A stretch of DNA of 64,000 nt from Eubacterium sp. OM08-24 (GTDB taxonomy: Bacteria; Bacillota; Clostridia; Oscillospirales; Acutalibacteraceae). This document shows positions 31,781 through 40,644 of this stretch, piece by piece. The DNA is taken from contig NZ_QSTA01000001.1 of NCBI RefSeq assembly GCF_003438075.1, positions 186,001 to 250,000 of the forward strand, read 5' to 3'. Position numbers and translations under genes: made by a program. The notes under the pieces were generated by a model. It was not told the DNA's origin. It searched no databases and saw nothing but the letters and a program-made list of their open reading frames with translations. Position 1 is the stretch's first letter. Every line of letters begins with the position of its first letter.

Positions 31781-32473
31781 ATGGATGGTGTAACATTTGG
31801 AACAAAACATTCTTATAGGGATTTTGGTCTGATTTTATCATCCAAAGATATTTCCCTTCCTAAACCTAAAACAAAAACAGTTGAAGTCCCCGGTGCCGAT
31901 GGTGTTCTTGATTTGACAGAAGTATTGACTGATGACATCAAATATCAGAACAGACCTCTGTCTTTCAATTTCACAGTTGTTGACCCAATGGCATCTTGGT
32001 CAGCGGTTCTTTCAGAAGTTACCAATTACCTTCACGGTAGAAAAATGCGAATTTATATGGATTGGGATAGAAACTACTACTATGAAGGTAGATGCACGGT
32101 AAACAAATTCAAATCCAATAAAAGAACTGCATCAATTGTTGTTGATTGTGATTGCAACCCATATAAGGTTGAAAAGAATTCAGCATCAGACCCTTGGATG
32201 TGGGACACTTTCAGTTTTGTTGATGGCATCATTTATCTAAACAAAACAACTGTCAGCGGTGTAAAAACTGTTACACTGATAAACAGAAGAAAAATTGTTT
32301 CCCCCACATTCACCTGTTCTGCTGCTATGACTGCAACCTTCAATGATGTGACCTACAATCTACCAAAAGGAACAACCACGATCCTTGATGTTAGACTTCA
32401 GGAAGGTGAAAATATCATCACCTTCAGAGGAACAGGAACAGTTCAGATTGATTACAAAGGGGGTTCACTATAA
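31781..32473 (+). CDS. Distal tail protein (Dit-like)
   Basis: 230 residues, a siphovirus tail component. The SYRDFGLILSSKDISLPKPK opening and VEVPGADGVLDLTEVL (GxDG.LD pattern) identify the Dit N-terminal ring domain; a galectin-like C-terminal domain (TLINRRKIVSPTFTCSAAM) follows. It forms the hub at the tail tip between tape measure and Tal. Its stop overlaps the next start. Confidence 0.85.
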   Translation: MDGVTFGTKHSYRDFGLILSSKDISLPKPKTKTVEVPGADGVLDLTEVLTDDIKYQNRPLSFNFTVVDPMASWSAVLSEVTNYLHGRKMRIYMDWDRNYYYEGRCTVNKFKSNKRTASIVVDCDCNPYKVEKNSASDPWMWDTFSFVDGIIYLNKTTVSGVKTVTLINRRKIVSPTFTCSAAMTATFNDVTYNLPKGTTTILDVRLQEGENIITFRGTGTVQIDYKGGSL

Positions 32474-35400
32474 TGTATCAAGTATATTGTGATGGATTCC
32501 CCATCCACGATTTAAGAAGTGAAGAATTGGTGCTGAACAATAATCCTTCTGTCACATTAGCGGATAATGATTCAGGGTCTTTTCAATTTACGATTTCACC
32601 AAAGCATCCACACTATAATGACATCAAAAAGTTGAAGTCTGAAATCACCGTTCTTCATAATGGAGTTGAAATTTTTTGTGGCAGACCCACAGAAGAAGAA
32701 AAGGACTTTTACAATAACAAACGATTTTTCTGCAAAGGTGAATTGAATTATTTGGCTGATTCGATTCAAAGACCGGCTGAATATCACAACAAAACAGTCA
32801 GGGGTTTCCTTGAAGCACTTGTGGAAATTCATAATGCACAGGTTATTGAAGGGAATGTGGCAATTACTTTCAATGCAAACTGCAAAGGTGAATCTGCAAA
32901 CTTTGACTATTTAGAATTGTATTATGTTCAGAATGGCAAAGTATTCAAAGCATTGTCACGATACAGAGCAGACAACCTTGCCGGAAGAACCTTTGTTGTT
33001 CCTACATTAGACTTTTATGTGTATTGGCATTCAGACGGAAGTGTGAACAATTTCTATGGATTTAGCATTGATTCTGCGACAATGACAGATGAAGCAGCTT
33101 TAATCGGAACTGAAGTTTCATCCCTTCCGGCATACAATGCTGTTCAAACTTCTAACATAACCGCTGTTCAGACTGCCCACAATCCATATTTGAACACATC
33201 AAATCTGTTATGGCATTATACCCACACTGTACCTGATAACTTTGTTGGAAAGAAAACCTTCAAAGTTGGTGCAGTCACAGTGGTTGACAGTAATGATTCC
33301 CTTTACAGATATACCAATTATGAAAATACATTGGATTGCATCAAAGAAAAATTAGTCAAAAGACTTGGTGGTCATATTCGTATCAGAAAAGCGAATGGTA
33401 TCAAATATCTTGACTATTTGGCTGATTATCCGGTTACAAGTGACCAAGTGATTGAATTTGGAAGAAACCTTCTTGATTTCAGTCAAACACTTGATGCACA
33501 GGACATTGCGACTGCAATCATCCCCCTTGGTGCAAAACTTGAAGAAAGTACCATTGAAGCACTTGATGAAAGACTGACAATCAAATCTGTGAACAATGAC
33601 TGTGATTTCATCTTCAATCAGGCAGCGGTTGACACCTTTGGATGGGTATTCAAAACCGTTACCTTTGATGCGGTCACTGTTCCATCCAATCTGAAAAGAA
33701 AGGGTGAAGAATACCTTTCAAGTGTTCAGTTTGAATCCCTTGTCCTTGATGTGACAGCAGTGGATTTGAATAATGTGAATGTAGATATATCAAGAATTCA
33801 TCTTCTTGATAGGGTCAGGGTAAAGTCTGAACCGCACGGTCTTGACAGTTTCTTCCCTGTAACAAAACTGACAATTTCCCTTGAAAAACCGGAAAGTGAC
33901 AAGATTGTTCTCGGAAGTGAAAATGCAAAAGTCACAATGACCGGTTCAAACAGTTCAACAAAAACTGACATTATGGAACGGATTGAAAATATTCCTTCAG
34001 AAAGCTCCATTTTGAAAGAAGCAACTGACAATGCAGCTGCCCTGATAAATTCTGCAACACACGGATTTGTGGTGACAACTGCAAATGAACAATTGATTAT
34101 GGATACCAATGACACGGAAACTGCATCCAAAGTGTGGCGGTGGAATTTGAATGGTCTTGGTTATTCAAATACAGGTTATAAGGGGACATATACAACAGCA
34201 ATCACAATGGATGGTCAGATTGTTGGTGAAAGATTAGTTGGTGGCTCTGTTTCTGCTGAAAAGTTATCTGTTGAATATAAGTATTCGGTTGAAAGAGCAA
34301 TTGAACTTGCAAAAACAAATGCAAATGATGCAACGGATAACAAGTTGAAATCTTACTACACCAAAACACAGGTTACCACTGCAATTAAAAACAGTGCTGA
34401 TTCTATTTTGATTTCAGCAAAAGAAGAAGCAGTTGAATATACTGACAGCCGTCTGACCGCATACGCAACCAAGGCTGAAATCAAGGTTAAAACTGACAGC
34501 ATTGAAAGCACGGTTTCCAAAAAATTAAATTCTTCTGAATTTACAACCAAATTAACACAAAATTATTCTTATGTCAGAATTGCTTGGAACAAGTGTTCAC
34601 AATACATTCAGTTTGAAAATTCTTCTTTGAATATCTATGACTACAATAATTATAAATTGATGTCATTAAATTCAAGCGGTTCTTGGTTTTACAGGGAAGG
34701 TTCAACTATTGGAATGATAGGAACAAGTCAGTGGTCAGATGACAGTAGTTATAAAGGACTTGTTTTTGATCTTGAAAACACTGCATCCTATATGTGTTGG
34801 GCAGCAAAAGACAGTAATAATGCAAGTTCTTATACCGTTAAACTTATTTATCATCATAAAACTTCTAAAGCAAAAAAAGGACTTCACTTTAGTTGTGATA
34901 CTTATGCTGATAGTTGTTTGTATCTGACGGATTCAGACCGTTTTCTTGCTTGGTCAAGCGGTGGTTGTGGTTATAACGGTGAAATGAGTTGGGTAAACAA
35001 ATCAAATAATACCGCTGTTGCTGTCAACGGTGTTTCAAAAAAGTTTACTATTTACAACGGTGTTTCAATTGATTTTTATTCTAATCTTGATATGCACGGA
35101 TATTCTATCAAGAATCAGTCAGATGCAAGGATGAAGAAAGACATTCATCCAACAGGTGTGAAAGCATTGGAAATCTTAAATGCAATTGACTTGAAAGAAT
35201 TCAAATGGGTTCAAACAGATGAATTTGAACCTATTGGAATCATTGCACAGCAGCTTCAGCTAATTGCCCCCGAATTGGTCACAGAAGAAAAGGATGGTCA
35301 TTTGTCGATTCAAACAACCAAGTTTATTTTTTATCTTATCAAAGCGGTTCAAGAACTGTCAGGTGATAATTATGAAAAAGTTCCTTGGGTTGACCCATTC

Positions 35401-35502
35401 ACTTTGGTTGAGAAGAAAGCATTTTGTGCAAAATTAAATCAAGAAAGTGCAACACCTGAAGAAAAGGTTGTTGAACCAATAAAAATACCTATCAGAAAGT
35501 GA
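32473..35502 (+). CDS. Tail-associated lysin-like/tip protein with S74 chaperone end
   Basis: 1009 residues. The first 380 are a prophage tail endopeptidase/Tal-like base (FPIHDLRSEELVLNNNPSVT, GSFQFTISPKHPHY, FCGRPTEEEKDFYNNKR). A helical connector and beta-rich fibre region follow. The C-terminus (about 875-975) has SDARMKKDIHPTGVKALEIL and IGIIAQQLQLIAPELV, the intramolecular chaperone/auto-peptidase S74 type that trimerises fibres and is cleaved off. It likely mixes cell-wall contact with receptor binding. Confidence 0.85.
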   Translation: MYQVYCDGFPIHDLRSEELVLNNNPSVTLADNDSGSFQFTISPKHPHYNDIKKLKSEITVLHNGVEIFCGRPTEEEKDFYNNKRFFCKGELNYLADSIQRPAEYHNKTVRGFLEALVEIHNAQVIEGNVAITFNANCKGESANFDYLELYYVQNGKVFKALSRYRADNLAGRTFVVPTLDFYVYWHSDGSVNNFYGFSIDSATMTDEAALIGTEVSSLPAYNAVQTSNITAVQTAHNPYLNTSNLLWHYTHTVPDNFVGKKTFKVGAVTVVDSNDSLYRYTNYENTLDCIKEKLVKRLGGHIRIRKANGIKYLDYLADYPVTSDQVIEFGRNLLDFSQTLDAQDIATAIIPLGAKLEESTIEALDERLTIKSVNNDCDFIFNQAAVDTFGWVFKTVTFDAVTVPSNLKRKGEEYLSSVQFESLVLDVTAVDLNNVNVDISRIHLLDRVRVKSEPHGLDSFFPVTKLTISLEKPESDKIVLGSENAKVTMTGSNSSTKTDIMERIENIPSESSILKEATDNAAALINSATHGFVVTTANEQLIMDTNDTETASKVWRWNLNGLGYSNTGYKGTYTTAITMDGQIVGERLVGGSVSAEKLSVEYKYSVERAIELAKTNANDATDNKLKSYYTKTQVTTAIKNSADSILISAKEEAVEYTDSRLTAYATKAEIKVKTDSIESTVSKKLNSSEFTTKLTQNYSYVRIAWNKCSQYIQFENSSLNIYDYNNYKLMSLNSSGSWFYREGSTIGMIGTSQWSDDSSYKGLVFDLENTASYMCWAAKDSNNASSYTVKLIYHHKTSKAKKGLHFSCDTYADSCLYLTDSDRFLAWSSGGCGYNGEMSWVNKSNNTAVAVNGVSKKFTIYNGVSIDFYSNLDMHGYSIKNQSDARMKKDIHPTGVKALEILNAIDLKEFKWVQTDEFEPIGIIAQQLQLIAPELVTEEKDGHLSIQTTKFIFYLIKAVQELSGDNYEKVPWVDPFTLVEKKAFCAKLNQESATPEEKVVEPIKIPIRK

Positions 35503-35512
35503 GGATTTGCAG

Positions 35513-35749
35513 ATGGCAAACGAAAAGAAAAATGTTCCGTTATCTGTGATAATGGAAGAAGCAAAGAAGGGGTATATTGAAGGAATTCAAAAGGTTAATG
35601 AAAAATTTAACCTTCCGGCATTCCTTGCTGAACCAATCCTTTCCGGCATTCTTGCTGATATTCGGCAGCAGAAAAATATTGAACTTGCAAATGACTATGC
35701 TTCATTGCAAAGTGCAGAGCAAGGCTCCAAAAAGGAAGGTGAAGAATAA
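35513..35749 (+). CDS. Small tail-module protein, unknown
   Basis: 78 residues from ATG 35513 (GAGGATTTGC upstream). Opens MANEKKNVPLSVIMEEAKKG and has IEGIQKVNEKFNLPAFLAEPILSGI and an acidic end. Small proteins of this kind lie between tip and fibre genes in Firmicutes siphophages. The stop overlaps the start of the fibre gene. Confidence 0.6.
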   Translation: MANEKKNVPLSVIMEEAKKGYIEGIQKVNEKFNLPAFLAEPILSGILADIRQQKNIELANDYASLQSAEQGSKKEGEE

Positions 35750-37842
35750 TGGCAGACATCAAGCCCTATACTGACCAAATTAAAAATGCGGTTTACGGTG
35801 AGGAAGTCCGGGATTCCATTGTTTCTGCTTTGGAAAAAGTAAATGATGACAATGAATCATATCAGAACATAAAGGATGAAATCACCGCTGACAAGACACA
35901 CATTGATGCACAGGTCGAAGAATTTGGTGATATGGCTACTGAAGCACAGACAACTAAAACCGCATTGGATTCTTCTGTTCAAGCTGCAAACACAGCAAAA
36001 TCCAATGTTCAAAGTGCAACCACTGCTGCTAATACCGCAAAGGCAAATTTACAGGCAGCAACTACATCAGCGAACACAGCAAAGACTGCTTTGGAGCAGG
36101 CAACATTAGATGCAAACACTGCGAAAGCAAATGCAAATACCGCAAAAAATCAGTTAAACACAGCAATCACAAATGCGAATACTGCAAAATCAAACTTGGA
36201 TTCTGCCAAGACTGCTGCTGACAATGCACTTTCTGCATTGAATACTGCAATCAGTCAGGCAGCAACATCCAAAGGAAACCTTGACACAACCATTGCAAGT
36301 GCGAACACTGCAAAAAGTCAGCTTCAAGCAGTCATTGACAGTTCTGAAACGGCAAAAAGCAACCTTTCCACTGTCATTGCATCGGCAACTGAAATCAACA
36401 TCACTTTGTCTGCAACCATTCAGACCGGCACTGAATTAAACGCATCCTTGGCATCACAGAACAGTCAAGCACTTGCTAATATCACAAATCTGTCTGATGA
36501 AAACTTCAAAGCAGATGAAATCTTGACAGGTGTGGATGACATCAAAGCATATCTTGGTTACACTGATGAAGATATTGCAGGAATCTGTGTTGACTATCAG
36601 AACAAGACCTTCAAAAGACTTGCAGGTGCGTATGATAAACAAGCAGGTACAGATTTTGATGTATTCACAATGTTCGGTGGTAGAAAAAGGTGCAATGTTT
36701 CTGATGATGGAACAATTGTGGCATATTGCGGTGATGAAGATTATGCAGAAGATGGTTCAATGGGGCAGGTTATGGTTTATCAACCTGCATTCTATTACAA
36801 GGTTGTTCCGCTTGTATATGACAAGAACACTACAACCGGTATTGGCTATCATTTACGCAAAGCAAATTATTATGTCAGCACAAGACCAAAGACCGGATTC
36901 AAACTTCATCCGGCATTCTATGATGCAAACGGCAATGCGGTTGATTATATTCTTTTATCTGCTTATGAAGGTAGTATGTATGATGTATCAGGCACAGTTT
37001 ATGTCAATGACGGTGTTGACACTGATACCGCAATTGAAACCGGCGACCTGCTCTGCTCGGTTGCAGGAAAGAAACCGATTTCCGGACTGAAAAAGACTTT
37101 GACTAAAGCAAACCTTGAATTGATGGCACAGAATAGGGGTGCAAATTGGCATCTTGAAAATATCAAGGCTACTTCTGCAAACCAACTTCTGATGATAATT
37201 GAACTTGGAACGATGAACACCCAAACCGCTATTGGTCAGGGTGTTGTTTCAATTTCAAACAATTCAGCATACAACTGTGCATCACTTACCGGGTCAACTG
37301 CTTCCATTGGCAATGGTACCGGACAGGCAACCGAAACCACAAATGAAATTGGTGGCACTGAAACGGCATACACCACATCCGGGAAACTTTCTATTACATA
37401 CAGGGGTGTTGAAAACCCTTGGGGTAATATTTGGAAACACATTCAGGGCATTAACATCTGGGGTGACGGCTCTATGGGTGGCGGTCAACCCTATGTTGCA
37501 GAAGGTTTCACATATAACGAATCCAAAAACACTGAACCATATCACCCTGTTGGATTTACCCTTGCAAATGCTAATGGATATGTCAACGCAATGGGTTATG
37601 GTTCAGAAGAATATGATTGGTTGCTTATGCCTTCAGAAATCGGTGGTACATCTGCACTCCCTGTTGGTGATTATTTCTATGTTACACCAAACCTGAACAG
37701 TTACAAAATCGCCCTATTGGGCGGTGCTTGGAGTAGTAGCGGTGATGTGGGCGGTTTCTATTGGCGTTGTAATAGCGGCGTCGGTAGTCGTTATCAGAAT
37801 ATCGGCGGTCGCTTGGTGTATGTACCAACCGCAACTGTATAA
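35749..37842 (+). CDS. Tail fibre with C-type-lectin-like variable domain
   Basis: 697 residues. An N-terminal attachment domain (DIKPYTDQIKNAVYGEEVRD) leads to a long coiled coil (about 65-225) of repeated ANTAK-type units. The C-terminal half is beta-rich. Its end (IALLGGAWSSSGDVGGF then YWRCNSGV...YQNIGGRLVYVP) matches the formylglycine-generating/C-type-lectin fold used by targets of diversity-generating retroelements. In the last 110 bases, 21 of 24 successive codons (37732-37803) end in C or T, as expected when AAY codons of a template are randomised at A. It probably binds the host receptor. Confidence 0.82.
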   Translation: MADIKPYTDQIKNAVYGEEVRDSIVSALEKVNDDNESYQNIKDEITADKTHIDAQVEEFGDMATEAQTTKTALDSSVQAANTAKSNVQSATTAANTAKANLQAATTSANTAKTALEQATLDANTAKANANTAKNQLNTAITNANTAKSNLDSAKTAADNALSALNTAISQAATSKGNLDTTIASANTAKSQLQAVIDSSETAKSNLSTVIASATEINITLSATIQTGTELNASLASQNSQALANITNLSDENFKADEILTGVDDIKAYLGYTDEDIAGICVDYQNKTFKRLAGAYDKQAGTDFDVFTMFGGRKRCNVSDDGTIVAYCGDEDYAEDGSMGQVMVYQPAFYYKVVPLVYDKNTTTGIGYHLRKANYYVSTRPKTGFKLHPAFYDANGNAVDYILLSAYEGSMYDVSGTVYVNDGVDTDTAIETGDLLCSVAGKKPISGLKKTLTKANLELMAQNRGANWHLENIKATSANQLLMIIELGTMNTQTAIGQGVVSISNNSAYNCASLTGSTASIGNGTGQATETTNEIGGTETAYTTSGKLSITYRGVENPWGNIWKHIQGINIWGDGSMGGGQPYVAEGFTYNESKNTEPYHPVGFTLANANGYVNAMGYGSEEYDWLLMPSEIGGTSALPVGDYFYVTPNLNSYKIALLGGAWSSSGDVGGFYWRCNSGVGSRYQNIGGRLVYVPTATV
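37732..37803 (+). other. Candidate DGR variable region (VR)
   Basis: A run of NNY codons (AGT AGT AGC GGT GAT ... CGT TGT AAT AGC GGC GTC GGT AGT CGT TAT) in the lectin-like domain, GC-richer than flanking DNA. It ends before the conserved IGGRLVYVP. No template repeat was found nearby by eye. Confidence 0.6.
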
Positions 37843-37887
37843 ATAAAAATATGGGCAAGCAAACGGTGATATGTATTACATTACACC

Positions 37888-38112
37888 TTGTTAAGAAAAA
37901 GCACTTGTAAAAATTTCAAGGTGAAGATGGTTGCAATAAATAAGAAAAGGTTGAACGGAAAATCACTAACCTATTTAGAATGGTGTTCAATTAATTCTTA
38001 TAAAGGGTGGTTGAAGCACTGCGACAGTTACCGATTACAGATAAAATATTTGAAGTCATTAGAACAGTATGCTGATAACTACTACAATCAAAATATCAAA
38101 ATGAAAGGGTGA
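37888..38112 (+). pseudogene. C-terminal fragment of a DGR-type reverse transcriptase
   Basis: About 74 codons open in one frame from TTG 37888 (no ribosome site) to the stop at 38110. The product (RKSTCKNFKVKMV, NGKSLTYLEWCSINSYKGW, LKHCDSYRL...KYL) resembles the end of diversity-generating reverse transcriptases, where NSYxGxxxHxxSYxL is conserved. All catalytic motifs (YADD etc.) are absent. Just upstream, 37854-37890 in another frame reads GQANGDMYYITPC, similar to GDYFYVTPN before the VR of the fibre gene. This suggests a deletion that removed the template repeat and most of the enzyme. Recognition from memory, moderate certainty. Confidence 0.5.
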
Positions 38113-38117
38113 ATATT

Positions 38118-38378
38118 ATGGTTGACTATGGAATTGTCAGAAGCACTGTCAAGCCGGAAGAAAAGGTGATTGATGAATTCAGTGTGTGGGTAAACACAGA
38201 TATTTCAGAAATTGAAGTGTCACACGAAGATGACACCCACGCTGAATTTGAATATCATCAAGTCCAGTATTCTAAAGATGAATACATCAAGATGATTGAT
38301 GAAAGGAATGCAGCTTTGGAAACACAGGTCACTGACACACAGATTGCCTTGTGTGATGTTTATGAAATGATACTTTAA
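38118..38378 (+). CDS. Small tail-module protein
   Basis: 86 residues from ATG 38118 (AAAGGGTG upstream), starting MVDYGIVRSTVKPEEKV. Acidic, beta then coiled-coil C-terminus (IKMIDERNAALETQVTDTQIALCD). Similar proteins follow fibre genes in Clostridial phages. Function unknown. Confidence 0.6.
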   Translation: MVDYGIVRSTVKPEEKVIDEFSVWVNTDISEIEVSHEDDTHAEFEYHQVQYSKDEYIKMIDERNAALETQVTDTQIALCDVYEMIL

Positions 38379-38396
38379 GCGGAAAGGAAGATAAAT

Positions 38397-38504
38397 ATGG
38401 CAAAAGTATATGCAGACCTTATCAAGAAGGGCATCAAAACAATTGATGATGTTCCTAAAAATCTGAAAGATGATGTTCAGAAAATCTTGGATGGTGAAGG
38501 TTGA
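38397..38504 (+). CDS. 35-residue XkdX/CD1375-like protein
   Basis: Starts MAKVYADLIKKGIKTIDDV (GGAAAGGAAG upstream) and ends ILDGEG. Very short proteins with V-x-x-LI-x-KG-x-KT-x-DDVP are typical of the XkdX family found after tail fibre genes. Role unknown. Confidence 0.62.
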   Translation: MAKVYADLIKKGIKTIDDVPKNLKDDVQKILDGEG

Positions 38505-38554
38505 TGTTAATCAACTTTATCATAAAAATATTATTTAGAAAGGATGAAGAACAA

Positions 38555-38683
38555 ATGGCAGTAGTTTATGCAACCCTTATTGTCAAGGGAAAGAAAACCT
38601 TTGGTGCCGTTCCCGAAAGAATCAAGGAACAGGTGAAGCAGGTGTTGATTGACCTTGAATGTGCGGATTTGGTCACAGAATAA
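38555..38683 (+). CDS. 42-residue CD1375-like phage protein
   Basis: ATG 38555 with GAAAGG upstream. The product reads MAVVYATLIVKGKKTFGAVP then a helix (ERIKEQVKQVLIDLEC). CD1375-type mini-proteins occur at this position in many Firmicutes prophages. Function unknown. Confidence 0.6.
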   Translation: MAVVYATLIVKGKKTFGAVPERIKEQVKQVLIDLECADLVTE

Positions 38684-38736
38684 ACGCACAGCAGCCTTTT
38701 AAGGCTTTGGGTATGGAATTATACCCTAACAAATTA

Positions 38737-38777
38737 AATGCCCTTGTAGGTCGATTCTGATGGCTTACAAGGGCATT
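38737..38777 (+). terminator. Hairpin between tail and lysis modules
   Basis: A 12-base perfect stem (38737-38748 with 38766-38777), then CCATTTTC. Likely a partial terminator ahead of the holin region. Confidence 0.55.
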
Positions 38778-38808
38778 CCATTTTCAAAAGAAAGTTGGTG
38801 GTTAAAGA

Positions 38809-39132
38809 TTGAAAGAGTTTCTTGTGCAAACCTACACAGTTGCATTGCCCATTGTGCTGACTGCTCTGATGGGATATATTGTGTGGCTTCTGAAAAATCA
38901 GAAGAAAGACCGAAGTGCAAACAGCAAAGGAACAATGCTTCTTTTGCGTGTGCAGCTTATTGAATATCACGATAAATATACTACCCTCGGTGAAATTCCA
39001 AGTTATGCTTATGAAAATTTTATGGAAATGTATCAAGCATATCACGAATTAGGGGGGAATGGTATGGTGACAAAAATGAAACAGGAAATTGAGGAACTAC
39101 ACCTTAAAAATAAAAATAAAAAGAGCGAATGA
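38809..39132 (+). CDS. Holin-associated membrane protein
   Basis: 107 residues from TTG 38809 (GTTGGTGG upstream). One N-terminal membrane helix (VALPIVLTALMGYIVWLL), then a helical cytoplasmic part with YHDKYTTLGEIPSYAYENFM, typical of phage proteins preceding the holin. It may be an antiholin or a second holin component. Confidence 0.65.
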   Translation: MKEFLVQTYTVALPIVLTALMGYIVWLLKNQKKDRSANSKGTMLLLRVQLIEYHDKYTTLGEIPSYAYENFMEMYQAYHELGGNGMVTKMKQEIEELHLKNKNKKSE

Positions 39133-39148
39133 AAGGATGGTATTCATT

Positions 39149-39379
39149 ATGAAAAACATTGATTGGAAAAGAAAGTTGACAAGCAGAAAATTTTGGGCAG
39201 CAGTGGTTGGTTTTGTAACCCCTACAATGCTTGCATTTGGTGTGTCAGACAGCGTTGTGACACAAGTTGCCGGAATCATTATGGCAGGTGCAACCTGCAT
39301 TGCTTACATTATCGGCGAAGGTCTTGTTGATTCAAACAGAACGGACAACACAGAAAGTGAGGACGAAAACAATGGTTGA
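39149..39379 (+). CDS. Holin (phi LC3/phi13-type)
   Basis: 76 residues starting MKNIDWKRKLTSRKFWAAVV. The INWK-RL-x-SRKFW opening, two membrane helices (about 17-35 and 40-58) and an acidic tail match the phi LC3/phi13 holin family. It lets the endolysin reach the wall at the end of infection. The start at 39149 was chosen by homology pattern; GAAAGG lies 12 bases upstream. Confidence 0.8.
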   Translation: MKNIDWKRKLTSRKFWAAVVGFVTPTMLAFGVSDSVVTQVAGIIMAGATCIAYIIGEGLVDSNRTDNTESEDENNG

Positions 39380-39464
39380 TGAAAAGAACATTCCGGAAGT
39401 TGAAGAAGAACTTTCCGCAGAAGCACTTGAAGAACTTTCAAATAACAAGGGGGAAGATGAATAA
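39372..39464 (+). CDS. 30-residue acidic protein between holin and endolysin
   Basis: Overlaps the holin end by 8 bases and the endolysin start by one. The product (MVDEKNIPEVEEELSAEALE...) is almost all acidic helix. Translational coupling on both sides supports expression; function unknown. Confidence 0.45.
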   Translation: MVDEKNIPEVEEELSAEALEELSNNKGEDE

Positions 39465-40468
39465 TGGCATACACAAACAGTCCTTTGGTATCATATACCA
39501 AAATTTCACCTAACAGAACCAAGAACAGAAACCACGCAATTGACACCATCACCATTCACTGTGTAGTTGGTCAGTGTTCTGTTGAAACCTTGGGAAATGT
39601 TTTTGCACCGGTCAGCAGGCAAGCATCTTCCAATTATGGTGTCGGTTATGACGGCAGAATCGGAATGTATGTTGAAGAAAAAGACCGTTCTTGGTGTTCA
39701 TCTTCCGGTGCGAATGATCACAGAGCGATTACCATTGAAGTTGCTTCCGATACAAAAGAACCTTATGCAGTGAGGGATGCAGCGTATCAGGCAACCATTA
39801 AACTTGTTGCTGATATTTGCAAGCGTAACGGCATCAAGAAACTTGTTTGGTCAACCAATAAAAATGACCGTGTAAATCATCTGAACGGTTGTAATATGAC
39901 GGTTCACAGGGATTATGATGCAGACAAATCTTGCCCCGGTACATATCTTTATAACCGACAGGGCGATATTGCAGCAAAGGTCAATGCCATTCTTGATGCA
40001 GACAACAAACCTTCCGAAAATCCAAAACCGACTACAAGTACAGTGAAGGTTGGCGATTCCGTCAAGATTTCTTCCAACGCCACTTATTACAGCGGAAAAT
40101 CTATCCCCGGATGGGTGAAGAATAAGACTTGGGTTGTTCGTCAGGTGAATGGTGATCGTGCAGTAATTGACAAGTCCACAGACGGAAAGAATGCTATTTG
40201 CAGTCCTATCAATGTAAAATTCCTTTCCGTTGTCGGAACTTCCGGTTCGCAGCAGACCACATTCAAACCCTATCTTGTAAAAGTCAACACTTCCGCTTTG
40301 AACATCAGAGCAGGTGCAGGAACAAACTACAATAAAACCGGTTGCATTACAAACTGTGGTGTTTACACCATTGTTGCTGAATCTGCCGGTCAAGGTTCGG
40401 ATAAAGGCTGGGGAAAATTGAAGTCCGGTGCAGGTTGGATTTCCCTTGATTACTGCATCAAAAAGTAA
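39464..40468 (+). CDS. Endolysin, N-acetylmuramoyl-L-alanine amidase
   Basis: 334 residues. Residues 8-165 are an amidase_2 domain: His32 (TITIHCVVG), His148 (MTVHRDYDAD) and Cys157 (KSCPGTYL) match zinc ligands. Two SH3-like binding domains follow (about 190-250 and 265-333; LVKVNTSALNIRAGAGTNY in the second). It cuts the bond between muramic acid and the stem peptide to release virions. Last phage gene; typical of Clostridial phages. Confidence 0.9.
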   Translation: MAYTNSPLVSYTKISPNRTKNRNHAIDTITIHCVVGQCSVETLGNVFAPVSRQASSNYGVGYDGRIGMYVEEKDRSWCSSSGANDHRAITIEVASDTKEPYAVRDAAYQATIKLVADICKRNGIKKLVWSTNKNDRVNHLNGCNMTVHRDYDADKSCPGTYLYNRQGDIAAKVNAILDADNKPSENPKPTTSTVKVGDSVKISSNATYYSGKSIPGWVKNKTWVVRQVNGDRAVIDKSTDGKNAICSPINVKFLSVVGTSGSQQTTFKPYLVKVNTSALNIRAGAGTNYNKTGCITNCGVYTIVAESAGQGSDKGWGKLKSGAGWISLDYCIKK

Positions 40469-40469
40469 C

Positions 40470-40517
40470 ACTAACCTGTTACTAATGAGATACTAACCGC
40501 CTTGATTTTGGGTGGTT
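40470..40517. repeat. TACTAACC repeats and hairpin after the endolysin
   Basis: CACTAACC (40469-40476) and TACTAACC (40491-40498) match TACTAACC at 1791-1798. A 14-base direct repeat ACTAACCTGTTACT is shared by 40470-40483 and 1792-1805. A weak hairpin (40495-40501 with 40511-40517) has the TTGATTTT loop seen in the integrase terminator. Best read as integrase arm sites in the right half of attP (inference). Confidence 0.45.
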
Positions 40518-40570
40518 GTAGGTAGTTCAACTTTGTTCAAAAATCCCGAAAAATCAGGCATTTCAAGCAG

Positions 40571-40626
40571 TTGAAAATTGAACTGATTTATGATATAATA
40601 AATAAAAAAGTTAGTAACGACTAACT
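40571..40626 (+). promoter_or_regulatory. Promoter and palindromic operator of the methyltransferase gene
   Basis: TTGAAA (40571-40576), 17 bases, TATAAT (40594-40599). A perfect inverted repeat AGTTAGT-AACG-ACTAACT covers 40609-40626 just downstream, a likely repressor site. The -35 appears to lie in phage DNA and the -10 in the candidate attR core. Confidence 0.65.
40589..40600. repeat. Candidate attR core (12-base direct repeat)
   Basis: TATGATATAATA, identical to 1726-1737. It includes the -10 box of the downstream gene. Confidence 0.45.
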
Positions 40627-40644
40627 CAAAAAAGGAGTAATGAT

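Noticed and set aside
40609-40626. AGTTAGTAACGACTAACT as part of the phage attachment arms
   Set aside because: It lies on the host side of the proposed core and is a perfect palindrome next to a promoter, better read as an operator, despite similarity to GTTAGTAAC in the phage.
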